A program made the translations under genes and the position numbers. The notes under the pieces are model-generated. The model saw nothing but the letters and a program-made list of their open reading frames with translations. It did not search any database and was not told where the DNA came from. A stretch of DNA of 64,000 nt, taken from assembly GCA_963752585.1 (NCBI GenBank), contig CAVVYV010000004.1, positions 496,001 to 560,000 of the forward strand, in the 5' to 3' direction. Shown here piece by piece: positions 40,721 to 48,485 of this stretch (positions are counted from its first letter, which is position 1; each line of letters opens with the position of its first letter). Origin of the DNA: CAVVYV01 sp963752585. GTDB taxonomy: Bacteria; Actinomycetota; Thermoleophilia; Solirubrobacterales; 70-9.

Positions 40721-40887
40721 ATGACCTCCTCCGGATCAACGCACGCCCGGCTGATCCGCCCGGCGCTGCGCATCTCTGCGTCCTCGGGCTCGCCTTTGGC
40801 ACCACCAAAGGCTTCGCCCTGCGTCCTTGAGCTGCTTGGCCGGGCGAATCCCCGGTCGCACGCTGACCGGAAGGAGGTCATCTGATC
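40714..40887. repeat. long palindromic element A between etfB and etfA
   Basis: Ends are inverted repeats: GATCTAGATGACCTCCT at 40714-40730 against GATCAGATGACCTCCTT read from 40887 on the other strand. The centre is a CCTTTGG-CACCA-CCAAAGG hairpin at 40793-40811, exactly mid-element. The arms pair imperfectly over their whole length. Related elements are at 43539 and 59463. Confidence 0.85.
40721..40885 (+). CDS. 54-residue ORF inside element A
   Basis: ATG 40721 directly follows the etfB stop, and TGA 40883 lies in the right arm. The ORF spans the element almost end to end. It shares HAR/HAW near the N-terminus, a Ser-rich middle, and PCVLELLG with the ORF of element B (PCVLDLLG), which has the same length. 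An AGGAAAGGAAG site precedes it. Whether it is translated is unknown; palindrome symmetry could alone conserve the frame. Confidence 0.3.
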   Translation: MTSSGSTHARLIRPALRISASSGSPLAPPKASPCVLELLGRANPRSHADRKEVI

Positions 40888-41848
40888 CCGGGACGCCCTC
40901 CACGACGACGAGGGGAACTTCAACAAGAACTCGCTCGGGGCCCTCTCCGAGGCCTCGAAGCTCGCCGGAGATCTCGGCACCGAGGCCGCCGCGGTGGTAG
41001 TCGGCGAGGTCGCCGACGACGCGGCCGCCGGGCTCGGCGCCTACGGGGTGAAGAAGGTCTACCGCGCAAAGGACGCTCCCGAGGGGCTCGCCCAGCCGAT
41101 CATCGACGTGATGGCAAAGGTGATGACCGACAACGACTTCAGCTACGCCCTCTTCGGCGGGGGGCTGCTCGGCTTCGAGATCGGCGCCGGGCTCACCGCC
41201 CGCCTCAATGCGGGGGTGACGATGGAGGTCACCCAGGTGAACGTCCAGGACGGCAAGCTGGTCGCCGAGCGCCCGATCCTCCAGGACTCCCAGATCGCCG
41301 ACGTCGGCTACGTCGAGGAGCCGGGGATCATCATCGGCCGCCTGAACGCCTTCGACGAGAACGAGACCGGCGGGACGGCCGAGGTCGAGGACGTCCAGGT
41401 CGAGCTCTCGGACTGGTCGACCAAGGCGAAGATGGTGACCCGTGGCGAGCAGCGCGGCGAGGACGTCAACATCGAGGACGCCGACGTCCTCGTCGGCGGC
41501 GGTCGCGGGCTCGGGAAGAAGGAGAACTTCGAGCTCGCCGAGCAGCTGGCGGAGTCGATGGGGGGCGCGGTGGCCGCGACCCGAGCGGTGGTCGACGCCG
41601 GCTGGTACCCCTACGCGGCCCAGATCGGCCAGACGGGGAAGACCGTGGCGCCGAGCCTCTACCTGGCGCTCGGCATCTCCGGCGCGATCCAGCACAAGGT
41701 CGGGATGCAGAGCTCCGAGAACATCCTCGCGATCAACAAGGACCAGAACGCGCCGATCTTCGAGTTCTGCGACCTCGGGGTGGTCGGGGACCTGCACAAG
41801 ATCGTCCCCAAGCTGACCGAGGCGATCAAGGCCAAGAAGGGTGGCTGA
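40886..41848 (+). CDS. etfA: electron transfer flavoprotein alpha subunit, start unresolved
   Basis: EtfA-like coding runs from about 40886 (LHDDEGNFNKNSLGALSEAS onward) but has no ATG, GTG or TTG before GTG 40994, which would lose 36 residues. A perfect AAGGAGGT at 40871-40878 is followed at proper distance by ATC 40885, one base out of frame. The rest is a full subunit: FGGGLLGFEIGAGLTARL, ERPILQDSQIAD, the FAD motif GGGRGLGKKENFEL, TRAVVDAGWYPYAAQIGQTGKTVAP, SGAIQHKVGMQSSENILAINKD (in pieces). Either element A damaged the start or a base is missing in the sequence. The stop overlaps ETF-QO by 8 bp. Confidence 0.85.
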   Translation, partial: SRDALHDDEGNFNKNSLGALSEASKLAGDLGTEAAAVVVGEVADDAAAGLGAYGVKKVYRAKDAPEGLAQPIIDVMAKVMTDNDFSYALFGGGLLGFEIGAGLTARLNAGVTMEVTQVNVQDGKLVAERPILQDSQIADVGYVEEPGIIIGRLNAFDENETGGTAEVEDVQVELSDWSTKAKMVTRGEQRGEDVNIEDADVLVGGGRGLGKKENFELAEQLAESMGGAVAATRAVVDAGWYPYAAQIGQTGKTVAPSLYLALGISGAIQHKVGMQSSENILAINKDQNAPIFEFCDLGVVGDLHKIVPKLTEAIKAKKGG

Positions 41849-43535
41849 GCCAGCTCAGTTCCCACCGCCGGTGAAGCCGGCGGAGGAGTTCATCGCGCCG
41901 GTCACCGATCCCGAGGAGGAGCGGATCGAGGTCGGGATCGCGATCGCCGGTGGCGGCCCCGCGGGACTCGCCTGTGCGATCAAGGCCGCGCAGCTACTCG
42001 AGGACGAGCCGGAGCTATCGGAGAAGCTCGGCGAGGTCCCGATCGCAGTGATCGAGAAGGGCAAGACCACCGGCGCCCACCTGCTCTCCGGGGCCAACAT
42101 GCGGCCCTCGGCGATGCGGGAGCTCTTCCCCGACCTCGAGCCCTCCGATTGGCCCGTCTTCCAGGAGGTGACCAAGGACGCGGTCTATCTGCTGACCCCG
42201 CGTCTCGCTCTGCCGCTGAAGCCGATGCCGCCCAACTTCCGCAACCACGGCAACTACGTCACCTCGGTCGCGAAGCTCGGCCGGTTCCTCGGCGAGCAGG
42301 CGGAGGAGAAGGGCGTCTACATCCTCAACGAGACCTCGGCCGACAAGCTCCTGGTCGAGGACCGGATCGTCCGCGGGGTTCGCTCCGGGGACAAGGGCCG
42401 CGGCAAGGACGGCGAGGAGCTATCCAACTTCGAGCCCGGCTCCGACGTGGTGGCGAAGGGGACCGTGCTCGCCGAGGGCACCCTTGGCCATCTCACCGGG
42501 GCCGCCCTCGACTACTTCGACCTCCATGGCGCCGACCCCCAGCGCTGGGAGCTGGGGGTGAAGGAAGTCTGGGAGGTCGAGAAGCCGCTCGACCGGGTGA
42601 TCCACACGCTGGGATGGCCGCTGCGAAAGCGCGCTAAGTGGAACGAGTTCGGCGGCAGTTTCATCTACCCGATGGGCGAGGACAAGGTCTGCATCGGGAT
42701 GGTGATCGGCCTCGACAACACCGACGCCACCCTTTCCTGTCACGACCTGCTCCAGGAGCTGAAGACCCACCCATTCGTCCGCAAGATCCTCGAAGGCGGC
42801 AAGCGGGTCGCCTGGGGCGCGAAGACGATCCCCTCGGGCGGCTACTGGTCGATGCCGCGCCGGCTCTCGGTCCCCGGGATGGTGATCGCCGGCGACGCGG
42901 CGGGGATGGTCAACATCCCCGAGCTCAAGGGGATCCACTACGCGATGCACGCCGGGATCTACGCCGCCGAGGCGATCGTCGAGGCGCTCAAGTCTGACTC
43001 GGTCAACTTCGAGGAGTACGAGCGCAAGGTGAAGAAGTCGGCGATCGAGGAGGACCTCTATCGCTCCCGGAACATGCGCCAGCCCTTCTCCAAGGGCTTC
43101 TTCGTCGGCGGCGCCGTGGCGAGCGCGATGACGATCACCCGGGGGGCCTTCCCCAACGGCCACTGGCGGAACGAGGACGACGCCGAGATCGACGTCGAGA
43201 TCGGGGGCGCCGGCAAGCGCTACCCGAAGCCGGACAACAAGTACACCTTCGACAAGCTCAACTCGGTCTTCCTCTCGGGCAACGCGACCCGAGACGACGC
43301 CCCGAACCACATCCGGATCCAGGAGCGGGTCCCCCGCGAGATCGCCCAGACCTGGGTCTCGATGTGCCCGGCGCAGGTCTATGAGATCCCCGACGAACAG
43401 CTCGAGAACGGCGCCCGGGTCGTCGACGTCCACGTCACCCCCTCGAACTGCGTCCAGTGCGGCGCGATCACCGCCAAGGGCGGCCGCCTTACCCTGCCCG
43501 AGGGCGGCGACGGGCCCCTCTACCAGGAGACCTAG
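41841..43535 (+). CDS. electron transfer flavoprotein-quinone oxidoreductase
   Basis: 564 residues, the usual length. It takes electrons from ETF through FAD and an iron-sulfur cluster to quinone at the membrane. FAD motif: IAIAGGGPAGLACAIKAAQ; then the family's GAHLLSGANMRPSAMRELFP and GDAAGMVNIPELKGIHYAMHAG (in pieces) and EEDLYRSRNMRQPF. The C-terminal cluster domain has CPAQVYE and NCVQCGAI: three of the four expected Cys. The fourth, in CxxCxxCD of classic enzymes, is Ile here. It may bind a 3Fe-4S or incomplete cluster, or use another ligand. Confidence 0.94.
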   Translation: MAEPAQFPPPVKPAEEFIAPVTDPEEERIEVGIAIAGGGPAGLACAIKAAQLLEDEPELSEKLGEVPIAVIEKGKTTGAHLLSGANMRPSAMRELFPDLEPSDWPVFQEVTKDAVYLLTPRLALPLKPMPPNFRNHGNYVTSVAKLGRFLGEQAEEKGVYILNETSADKLLVEDRIVRGVRSGDKGRGKDGEELSNFEPGSDVVAKGTVLAEGTLGHLTGAALDYFDLHGADPQRWELGVKEVWEVEKPLDRVIHTLGWPLRKRAKWNEFGGSFIYPMGEDKVCIGMVIGLDNTDATLSCHDLLQELKTHPFVRKILEGGKRVAWGAKTIPSGGYWSMPRRLSVPGMVIAGDAAGMVNIPELKGIHYAMHAGIYAAEAIVEALKSDSVNFEEYERKVKKSAIEEDLYRSRNMRQPFSKGFFVGGAVASAMTITRGAFPNGHWRNEDDAEIDVEIGGAGKRYPKPDNKYTFDKLNSVFLSGNATRDDAPNHIRIQERVPREIAQTWVSMCPAQVYEIPDEQLENGARVVDVHVTPSNCVQCGAITAKGGRLTLPEGGDGPLYQET

Positions 43536-43538
43536 TCG

Positions 43539-43705
43539 CTAGAGGGGTGATGTGGGTTATCCACGCACGGGTGACGCCGCATGCCGTCGCTGGATCACCA
43601 TCCGCGCCCTCGCGGGTAGCACCACTACCCGCTTCGGGCGCGTGCGGCGCCCAGCTCGGCCTGCGCCGCCCCCGCGCACGCGCCTAACCCCCATCAACCC
43701 TCTAG
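43539..43705. repeat. long palindromic element C after ETF-QO
   Basis: Terminal inverted repeats of 21 bp, 19 identical (43539-43559 and 43685-43705). A central GCGGGTAG-CACCA-CTACCCGC hairpin lies at 43612-43632, exactly midway, with the same CACCA loop as element A. It fills the gap between convergent genes and covers the stop codon of the response regulator. Confidence 0.85.
43550..43687 (+). CDS. 45-residue ORF inside element C
   Basis: Runs from ATG 43550 in the left arm to TAA 43685 in the right arm. It shares IHARVTPHA and an Ala-Pro-Leu-Pro-Ala-Ser stretch with the layout of the element A ORF, but the C-terminal motif is degenerate. GGGG before the ATG is a weak site. Coding status doubtful. 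Confidence 0.2.
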   Translation: MWVIHARVTPHAVAGSPSAPSRVAPLPASGACGAQLGLRRPRARA

Positions 43706-44364
43706 ACCTCGATCAGGCCGCGCTCGATCGCGTAGCGAACCAGCTCCGACCGGGTGCTGAGACTGAGCTTCTGCTGGATGTGGGCGCGGTGGGACTCGAC
43801 CGTGCGGACGCTGAGGTAGAGCTGGTCGGCGATCTCGTTGTTGGTGTGGCCGAGGGCGATCAGGCGCAGCACCTCGAGCTCGCGGTCCGAGAGGTCGTCG
43901 GGCGTAGCGACCTCGGGCTCGGCCGCGAGGCGGGCGCCCAGCTCCGGCTGGAGGTAGGTCCTTCCCGCGGCGGCCATCCGCACCGCCTTCACCAGCTCCT
44001 CGCTCGCAGCCTCCTTGAGGATGTAGCCGAGCACGCCCGCCTGGAGCGCCTCGCGGGCGAAGGCGGTCTCGTCCTGCATCGTCAGGACGACGATCTGGGT
44101 GTCGGGGGACTGCTCTCGGATCTTCGGGATCGCGGCGAGCCCAGAACCCCCGGGCATGTTGATGTCGAGGATCAGCACCGCCGGCCGGTGGCCACCGACG
44201 TAGCGGGTCGCCGCATCGGCGTCTCCCGCCTCGGCGACCACCTCGATCCCCTGCTCTCCCTCGAGCATCAGGCGAAGGGCGCTGCGCACGACAGCGTGGT
44301 CGTCGGCTAAGACGACCGTGATCGTGTTCTCACCCTGCTTCGCGGCATCCCCCGTTGATCCCAC
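43702..44364 (-). CDS. NarL/FixJ-type response regulator
   Basis: About 220 residues from GTG 44364 (GTG 44370 also in frame). Receiver domain at about 15-135: acidic DDH, phospho-acceptor Asp in LILDINMPGGSG, Thr in VVLTMQDE, and Lys in GYILKEA. A LuxR-type helix-turn-helix follows: LSDRELEVLRLIALGHTNNEIA...SVRTVESHRAHIQQKLSLSTR. No histidine kinase is adjacent, so its partner is unlinked. TACTGT 6 nt before the GTG suggests a leaderless message. Its stop lies within element C. Confidence 0.92.
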   Translation of the reverse strand: MGSTGDAAKQGENTITVVLADDHAVVRSALRLMLEGEQGIEVVAEAGDADAATRYVGGHRPAVLILDINMPGGSGLAAIPKIREQSPDTQIVVLTMQDETAFAREALQAGVLGYILKEAASEELVKAVRMAAAGRTYLQPELGARLAAEPEVATPDDLSDRELEVLRLIALGHTNNEIADQLYLSVRTVESHRAHIQQKLSLSTRSELVRYAIERGLIEV

Positions 44365-44432
44365 GCGCACACAGTAGCCCGATGGCGGCTCCGCGCAACT
44401 CCCGGATGGCTGGGCGCCACCCCGCTGCTGAG

Positions 44433-45281
44433 CTAGGCCGGGGTCGGGTTGGGCTCGCGGACGTGTGACGCGATCAGCTCGGCCAGCCGCTCGGGCTGGT
44501 CCTCGGAGACGAAGGTGTAGGAGTCCGGGATTTGCTCCAGGCGGGCGCCGGGGATGGCCGCGGCGAGGCGCTCGGCGAACGAGAGCTTGAAGAAGCGGTC
44601 CTCCTCGGCCCAGGCGATCAGGGTCGGGCGCTTGGACGATCCCAGGCGCTCCGCCGCCTCGATCGTGTACCGGGGGTTGATCCCGCGAAGCACCTTGACC
44701 GTGTCTCGGCGGATCTCGCGGTCGGAGAGGAACGGCCGCATCCACTCCTCGAGCGGCGCCCCCTTCAGGTCGTGCTTGATCAGCCAACCGAACGCCATCG
44801 GCGAGCGGCGCCGGAGGAGATCGAGCCGCATCCCCTGCAGCGCAACCGTGAGCAGCCCGGGGACCCGAGCGACCCACTGGAGCGGGCGGAAGGCGGGAGG
44901 GAGGAAGTTCTCGAAGGCGTCGCAGTTGGTGAGGATCAGGCGGCCAATGCGATCGGGGTGGTTGGCCGCGGTGATCTGGGCGATCGCCCCGCCGGTGTCG
45001 TTGGCGACCACTGTCACCTGGTCCAATCCGAGGGAGTCGACGAACTCGTCGACGATCCCGGCGAGGCCGGGCGGGGAGAGGTCGGCGCCGGCGCTCATCG
45101 GCTCGGGGTGGGAGCCCAGGGGCAGGTCGGGGACGATGCAGCGGAAGTCACGCTCCAGCAGCGGCACCACCTTGCGCCAGAGCAGGCCGTTGACCAACAG
45201 CCCGTGCACGAAGACGATCGGCTCGCCGGACCCACTCTCGCGGTAGTGAATCGTCCCCTCGCGTAGATTCGCCGTCTCCAT
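44433..45281 (-). CDS. alpha/beta-hydrolase fold protein lacking an obvious catalytic His
   Basis: 282 residues. VFVHGLLVNGLLWR forms the oxyanion region and VVANDTGGAIAQ the nucleophile elbow, with Asp as nucleophile as in haloalkane and haloacetate dehalogenases. The acid is probably Asp in AWAEEDRFF. The usual C-terminal His before 'F..E.P' is Tyr here (DSYTFVSEDQPERLAEL), so hydrolysis may be lost or use another residue. Start ATG 45281 has a strong TTGACA/TATACG promoter upstream with an operator-like dyad between the boxes. Confidence 0.82.
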   Translation of the reverse strand: METANLREGTIHYRESGSGEPIVFVHGLLVNGLLWRKVVPLLERDFRCIVPDLPLGSHPEPMSAGADLSPPGLAGIVDEFVDSLGLDQVTVVANDTGGAIAQITAANHPDRIGRLILTNCDAFENFLPPAFRPLQWVARVPGLLTVALQGMRLDLLRRRSPMAFGWLIKHDLKGAPLEEWMRPFLSDREIRRDTVKVLRGINPRYTIEAAERLGSSKRPTLIAWAEEDRFFKLSFAERLAAAIPGARLEQIPDSYTFVSEDQPERLAELIASHVREPNPTPA

Positions 45282-45291
45282 ACCGCCTGGA

Positions 45292-45319
45292 CGTATATCA
45301 CGTACAGGCTGTATGTCAA
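45292..45319 (-). promoter_or_regulatory. promoter with TACAGGCTGTA dyad in the spacer
   Basis: On the minus strand TTGACA (45319-45314) and TATACG (45297-45292) are 16 bp apart. The perfect 5+1+5 dyad TACAGGCTGTA (45303-45313) fills most of the spacer, where a repressor would block both boxes. The start codon is 10 nt beyond the -10. Confidence 0.65.
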
Positions 45320-45351
45320 AGGTCCATCGCAGAAGTCGAGGCGGCGGCGGC

Positions 45352-45357
45352 TAGAAT
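45352..45357 (+). promoter_or_regulatory. -10 hexamer of rpmE
   Basis: TAGAAT, 8 nt before ATG 45366; message would be almost leaderless. Confidence 0.5.
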
Positions 45358-45365
45358 CGGTGGGG

Positions 45366-45572
45366 ATGAAGGCAGAGATCCACCCCGATTACGTCCTCTC
45401 GCACGTTCACTGCTCGTGCGGGAACGAGTTCTATACGCGTTCCACGAAGCCGGAGTTGCACGTGGAGCTCTGTTCGCAGTGCCATCCGTTCTACACGGGC
45501 AAGCAGAAGCTCGTGGACACCGGCGGCCGGGTGGAGCGCTTCCGCCGCCGCGCGGCCAAGCGCGCGCGTTGA
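45366..45572 (+). CDS. rpmE: 50S ribosomal protein L31
   Basis: 68 residues beginning MKAEIHPDYVLSHVHCSCGN; GTG 45360 adds two residues and is less likely. It is the zinc-binding (C+) form: Cys-Ser-Cys and CSQCHPFYTGKQKLVDTGG hold the metal. The protein bridges the ribosomal subunits. It leads the block DUF1385-prfA-prmC-sua5, a grouping found across Gram-positives. Confidence 0.95.
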   Translation: MKAEIHPDYVLSHVHCSCGNEFYTRSTKPELHVELCSQCHPFYTGKQKLVDTGGRVERFRRRAAKRAR

Positions 45573-45589
45573 CCTCCCAGTCGGAGCGG

Positions 45590-46534
45590 ATGCCCGACGG
45601 GAAGCCCGTCGCGGTCGGCGACGCTCCGATCGGCGGTCAGGCGGTGCTCGAGGGGGTGATGATGCGCGGCGTCTCGACCTGGGCGGTGGCTGTGCGGACT
45701 CCCGAGGGCGAGATCGAGGTCACCTCCGAGCCGATCGTCTCCTGGGCAAAGCGCCACCGGGTTCTGCGCTGGCCGGTGATCCGAGGCGTCGTCGCGCTCG
45801 CCGAGTCGCTGAAGATCGGGTTCAGGGCGCTGGCGATCTCCGCCAACGCCCAGCTGCCCGAGGACGAGGAGGGCGAGAGGGAGGAGATCGGCGGCCTGAT
45901 GTGGGGCCTTACGATCGCCTTCTCGCTGGCGATCGCGATCGGGCTCTTCTTCGTCGTCCCGGTCGGGGCCACAAGCCTGATCAAGGACTGGCTCGGCTCC
46001 GCGCTCCTCTTCTGGCTGGTCGAGGGGATCCTTCGCACCGCGATCTTCATCGGCTACATCGTCGCGATCAGCCGGCTGAGGGACCTGCGGCGGGTGTTCG
46101 AGTACCACGGCGCCGAGCACAAGACGATCTCGACCTTCGAGGCCGGAGACGAGCTGACGCCCGAGCGGGCGAAGCTCTACTCGCGCCTCCATCCACGCTG
46201 CGGCACCAGCTTCCTGCTGATCGTGATGGTCCTGGCGATCTTCGTCTTCGCCCCGATCGGGCTCCCCGCCTGGTACTGGCTGCTCGCGTCGCGCATCCTC
46301 GGCATCCCGCTGATCGCCGGACTCTCGTACGAGGTGATCAAGTGGGCTGGCAAGAACCGCAACAAGCGCTGGGTGCGGGCGCTGATGTGGCCCGGGTTGA
46401 TGCTCCAGAACCTGACCACCCGCGAGCCCGACGAGGAGGAGCTCGAGGTCGCGATCCGCTCGCTCGAGGCGGTGCTCGCGGTCGAGGATCCCAACGAGGC
46501 GAAGAGGGAGCAGGAGATCGAGATCGTCGCCTAG
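45590..46534 (+). CDS. DUF1385 (YqhQ-like) membrane protein
   Basis: About 314 residues from ATG 45590; TTG 45569 overlapping the rpmE stop is an alternative. The DUF1385 start IGGQAVLEGVMMRG is clear. Two hydrophobic regions (about 105-170 and 215-260) give four or five helices, with the conserved VFEYHGAEHKTISTFEAGDELT and HPRCGTSFLLIVM between them, which may bind metal. Its biochemical role is unknown. Constant pairing with rpmE and prfA suggests a tie to translation or membrane homeostasis. Confidence 0.9.
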   Translation: MPDGKPVAVGDAPIGGQAVLEGVMMRGVSTWAVAVRTPEGEIEVTSEPIVSWAKRHRVLRWPVIRGVVALAESLKIGFRALAISANAQLPEDEEGEREEIGGLMWGLTIAFSLAIAIGLFFVVPVGATSLIKDWLGSALLFWLVEGILRTAIFIGYIVAISRLRDLRRVFEYHGAEHKTISTFEAGDELTPERAKLYSRLHPRCGTSFLLIVMVLAIFVFAPIGLPAWYWLLASRILGIPLIAGLSYEVIKWAGKNRNKRWVRALMWPGLMLQNLTTREPDEEELEVAIRSLEAVLAVEDPNEAKREQEIEIVA

Positions 46535-46550
46535 CATCAGGGGGAGGGCG

Positions 46551-47627
46551 ATGATCGAGGACCTGGTTGAGCAGATCGAGGGCCGCTTCGCGGAGCTGGA
46601 GCGGCAGATGTCAGACCCGGAGGTGATCGCCGACCGGGAGCGATACGCCGAGGTCGGGCGGGAGTACCGCGAGCTGGAGATGGCCCACCGCCTGGCGCGG
46701 GAGTGGCGGACGCTGAAGGACGACCTCGAGGGGGCGCGTGAGCTGCTCGCCGAGGACGGCGACGATTCGGAGTTGAAGACGGTGCTCGCCGAGGCCCCGG
46801 GGCGCCTCGAGGAGCTGGCGGAGGAGATCCGCCTGGCGATGGTCGAGCGCGACCCGAACGACGACAAGAACGTGATCGTCGAGATCAGGGCCGGCACCGG
46901 CGGGGACGAGGCCGCCCTCTTCGCCGGCGACCTCTACAAGATGCTCACCCGGTTCGCCGAGCGCCGCGGCTTCAGCACCGAGCTCCTCTCCAGCTCGCCG
47001 GCCGACGTCGGCGGGTTCAAGGAGGTGACCTTCGCGATCAAGGGCGAGGGCGCCTACTCGGTGTTCAAGTACGAGGGGGGGACCCACCGCGTCCAGCGGG
47101 TGCCGAAGACCGAGTCCCAGGGGCGGATCCACACCTCGACCGCGACCGTGGCGGTGCTGCCCGAGGCGGAGGACGTGGACATCGAGATCAACGAGAACGA
47201 CCTGCAAATCGACACCTACCGTTCCTCAGGGCCGGGCGGCCAGTCGGTGAACACGACCGACTCCGCCGTGCGAATCACCCACAAGCCAACCGGCGTGCAG
47301 GTGTCGATGCAGGATGAGAAGTCTCAGCTCCAGAACCGGGAGAAGGCGATGCGGGTGCTCCGCGCCCGGCTGTACGAGCAGGCGATGGAGGAGCAGCGCG
47401 CGGAGATGGCCGCCGACCGAAAGGCTCAGGTCGGCAGCGGCGAGCGCTCGGAGAAGATCCGCACCTACAACTTCCCCCAGGACCGGGTGACCGACCACCG
47501 GGTGAAGCTGAACGCGAGCGGGGTCGAGCGTGTGCTCGGGGGCGAGCTCGACGAGTTCACCGACGCGCTCGCGGCGGAGGAGAAGCGCCGCCGGCTCGAG
47601 GCGCAGACGGCCGACTCCGCGTCCTGA
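46551..47627 (+). CDS. prfA: peptide chain release factor 1
   Basis: 358 residues. Reads UAA and UAG stops and triggers peptide release. The codon-recognition loop holds PKT in the RVPKTESQGRIHTS block (PxT motif of RF1), and the catalytic GGQ is at about residues 229-231 in SSGPGGQSVNTTDSAVRITH; its Gln is the methylation target of the next gene's product. C-terminal end is normal. Start ATG 46551 follows GGGGGAG. Confidence 0.97.
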   Translation: MIEDLVEQIEGRFAELERQMSDPEVIADRERYAEVGREYRELEMAHRLAREWRTLKDDLEGARELLAEDGDDSELKTVLAEAPGRLEELAEEIRLAMVERDPNDDKNVIVEIRAGTGGDEAALFAGDLYKMLTRFAERRGFSTELLSSSPADVGGFKEVTFAIKGEGAYSVFKYEGGTHRVQRVPKTESQGRIHTSTATVAVLPEAEDVDIEINENDLQIDTYRSSGPGGQSVNTTDSAVRITHKPTGVQVSMQDEKSQLQNREKAMRVLRARLYEQAMEEQRAEMAADRKAQVGSGERSEKIRTYNFPQDRVTDHRVKLNASGVERVLGGELDEFTDALAAEEKRRRLEAQTADSAS

Positions 47628-47636
47628 TCGAGAGGA

Positions 47637-48485
47637 ATGGCTGCAGGCTCCTCAGTCGGTGAGGCCCTCGGGGGCGCGACCGACGCGATCAATGCGGCCG
47701 GGTCGGAGACGCCTCGGCTTGACGCCGAGCTCCTGCTGGCGGAGGCCGCAGGCTGGGACCGGGCGCGGCTCGCCGCCGAGCCCGAGGCGGCGCTGGCGCC
47801 GGGGGCCGCTCGGGAGTTCGCGGCGATGGTCCGCCGCAGGGTGCGGCGCGAGCCGGTCGCCTACATCCTCGGCCGCAAGGGCTTCCGCCGAATCGAGCTC
47901 GCGGTCGACCGGCGGGTGCTGATCCCGAGGCCCGAGACCGAGCTGCTGGTGGAGGTCGCGCTGGACCTCGACCCGCGGCGGGTGCTCGACGTCGGCACAG
48001 GGTCGGGCGCGATCGCGCTCGCGATCGCCGACGAGCTGCCGCGGGCGCGGGTCGACGCCACCGATCCCTCGGCGGAGGCGATCCAGGTGACGCGAGCGAA
48101 CATCGAGCGCCTCGGGCTCGGTGACCGGGTCCGGTGTGGCGAAGGGACGCTGCCCCAGGGCGACGGCGCCGACGGCCCCGCGCTCTACGACCTGGTGGTG
48201 GCGAACCTGCCCTACGTATCCGAGGAGGAGTGGGGGCGTCTCGCCCCCGAGATCCGCGACCACGAGCCCCGGGAGGCACTGGTGCCCGGCCCGACCGGGC
48301 TCGAGGCGACCCGGGAGCTGCTCGCCGGACTGAAGCGGTTGCCCGAACGGCCGGGCGCGATCGCACTCGAGGTCGGGGAGGGCCAGGCGCCGGTGGTGGT
48401 CGAGATGGTTCGCGGGGCCGGTTTCGCGGCGGTCGAGACCCGTTCCGATCTCGCCGGGATCGAGCGGGTGGTGGTCGGGAGGTGA
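47637..48485 (+). CDS. prmC: release-factor glutamine methyltransferase
   Basis: 282 residues; GAGAGG precedes ATG 47637. It methylates the GGQ Gln of release factors. N-terminal helical domain at 1-75 with PVAYILGRKGFR; SAM-binding VLDVGTGSGAIALAIA; and substrate motif VVANLPYVSEEEW, which is NLPY instead of the more common NPPY. It directly follows prfA. Its stop overlaps the GTG start of the next gene (GTGA). Confidence 0.94.
   Translation: MAAGSSVGEALGGATDAINAAGSETPRLDAELLLAEAAGWDRARLAAEPEAALAPGAAREFAAMVRRRVRREPVAYILGRKGFRRIELAVDRRVLIPRPETELLVEVALDLDPRRVLDVGTGSGAIALAIADELPRARVDATDPSAEAIQVTRANIERLGLGDRVRCGEGTLPQGDGADGPALYDLVVANLPYVSEEEWGRLAPEIRDHEPREALVPGPTGLEATRELLAGLKRLPERPGAIALEVGEGQAPVVVEMVRGAGFAAVETRSDLAGIERVVVGR

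Noticed and set aside
40883..40885. In-frame TGA between the element A ORF and etfA read as selenocysteine or read-through
   Set aside because: No SECIS-like stem is placed after it, and the ORF upstream is not part of the EtfA family; initiation after the TGA is more likely.
43540..43700. CRISPR-like or tRNA-like structure in the gap after ETF-QO
   Set aside because: There is one large palindrome and no spaced direct repeats; no T-loop or anticodon arm pattern fits.
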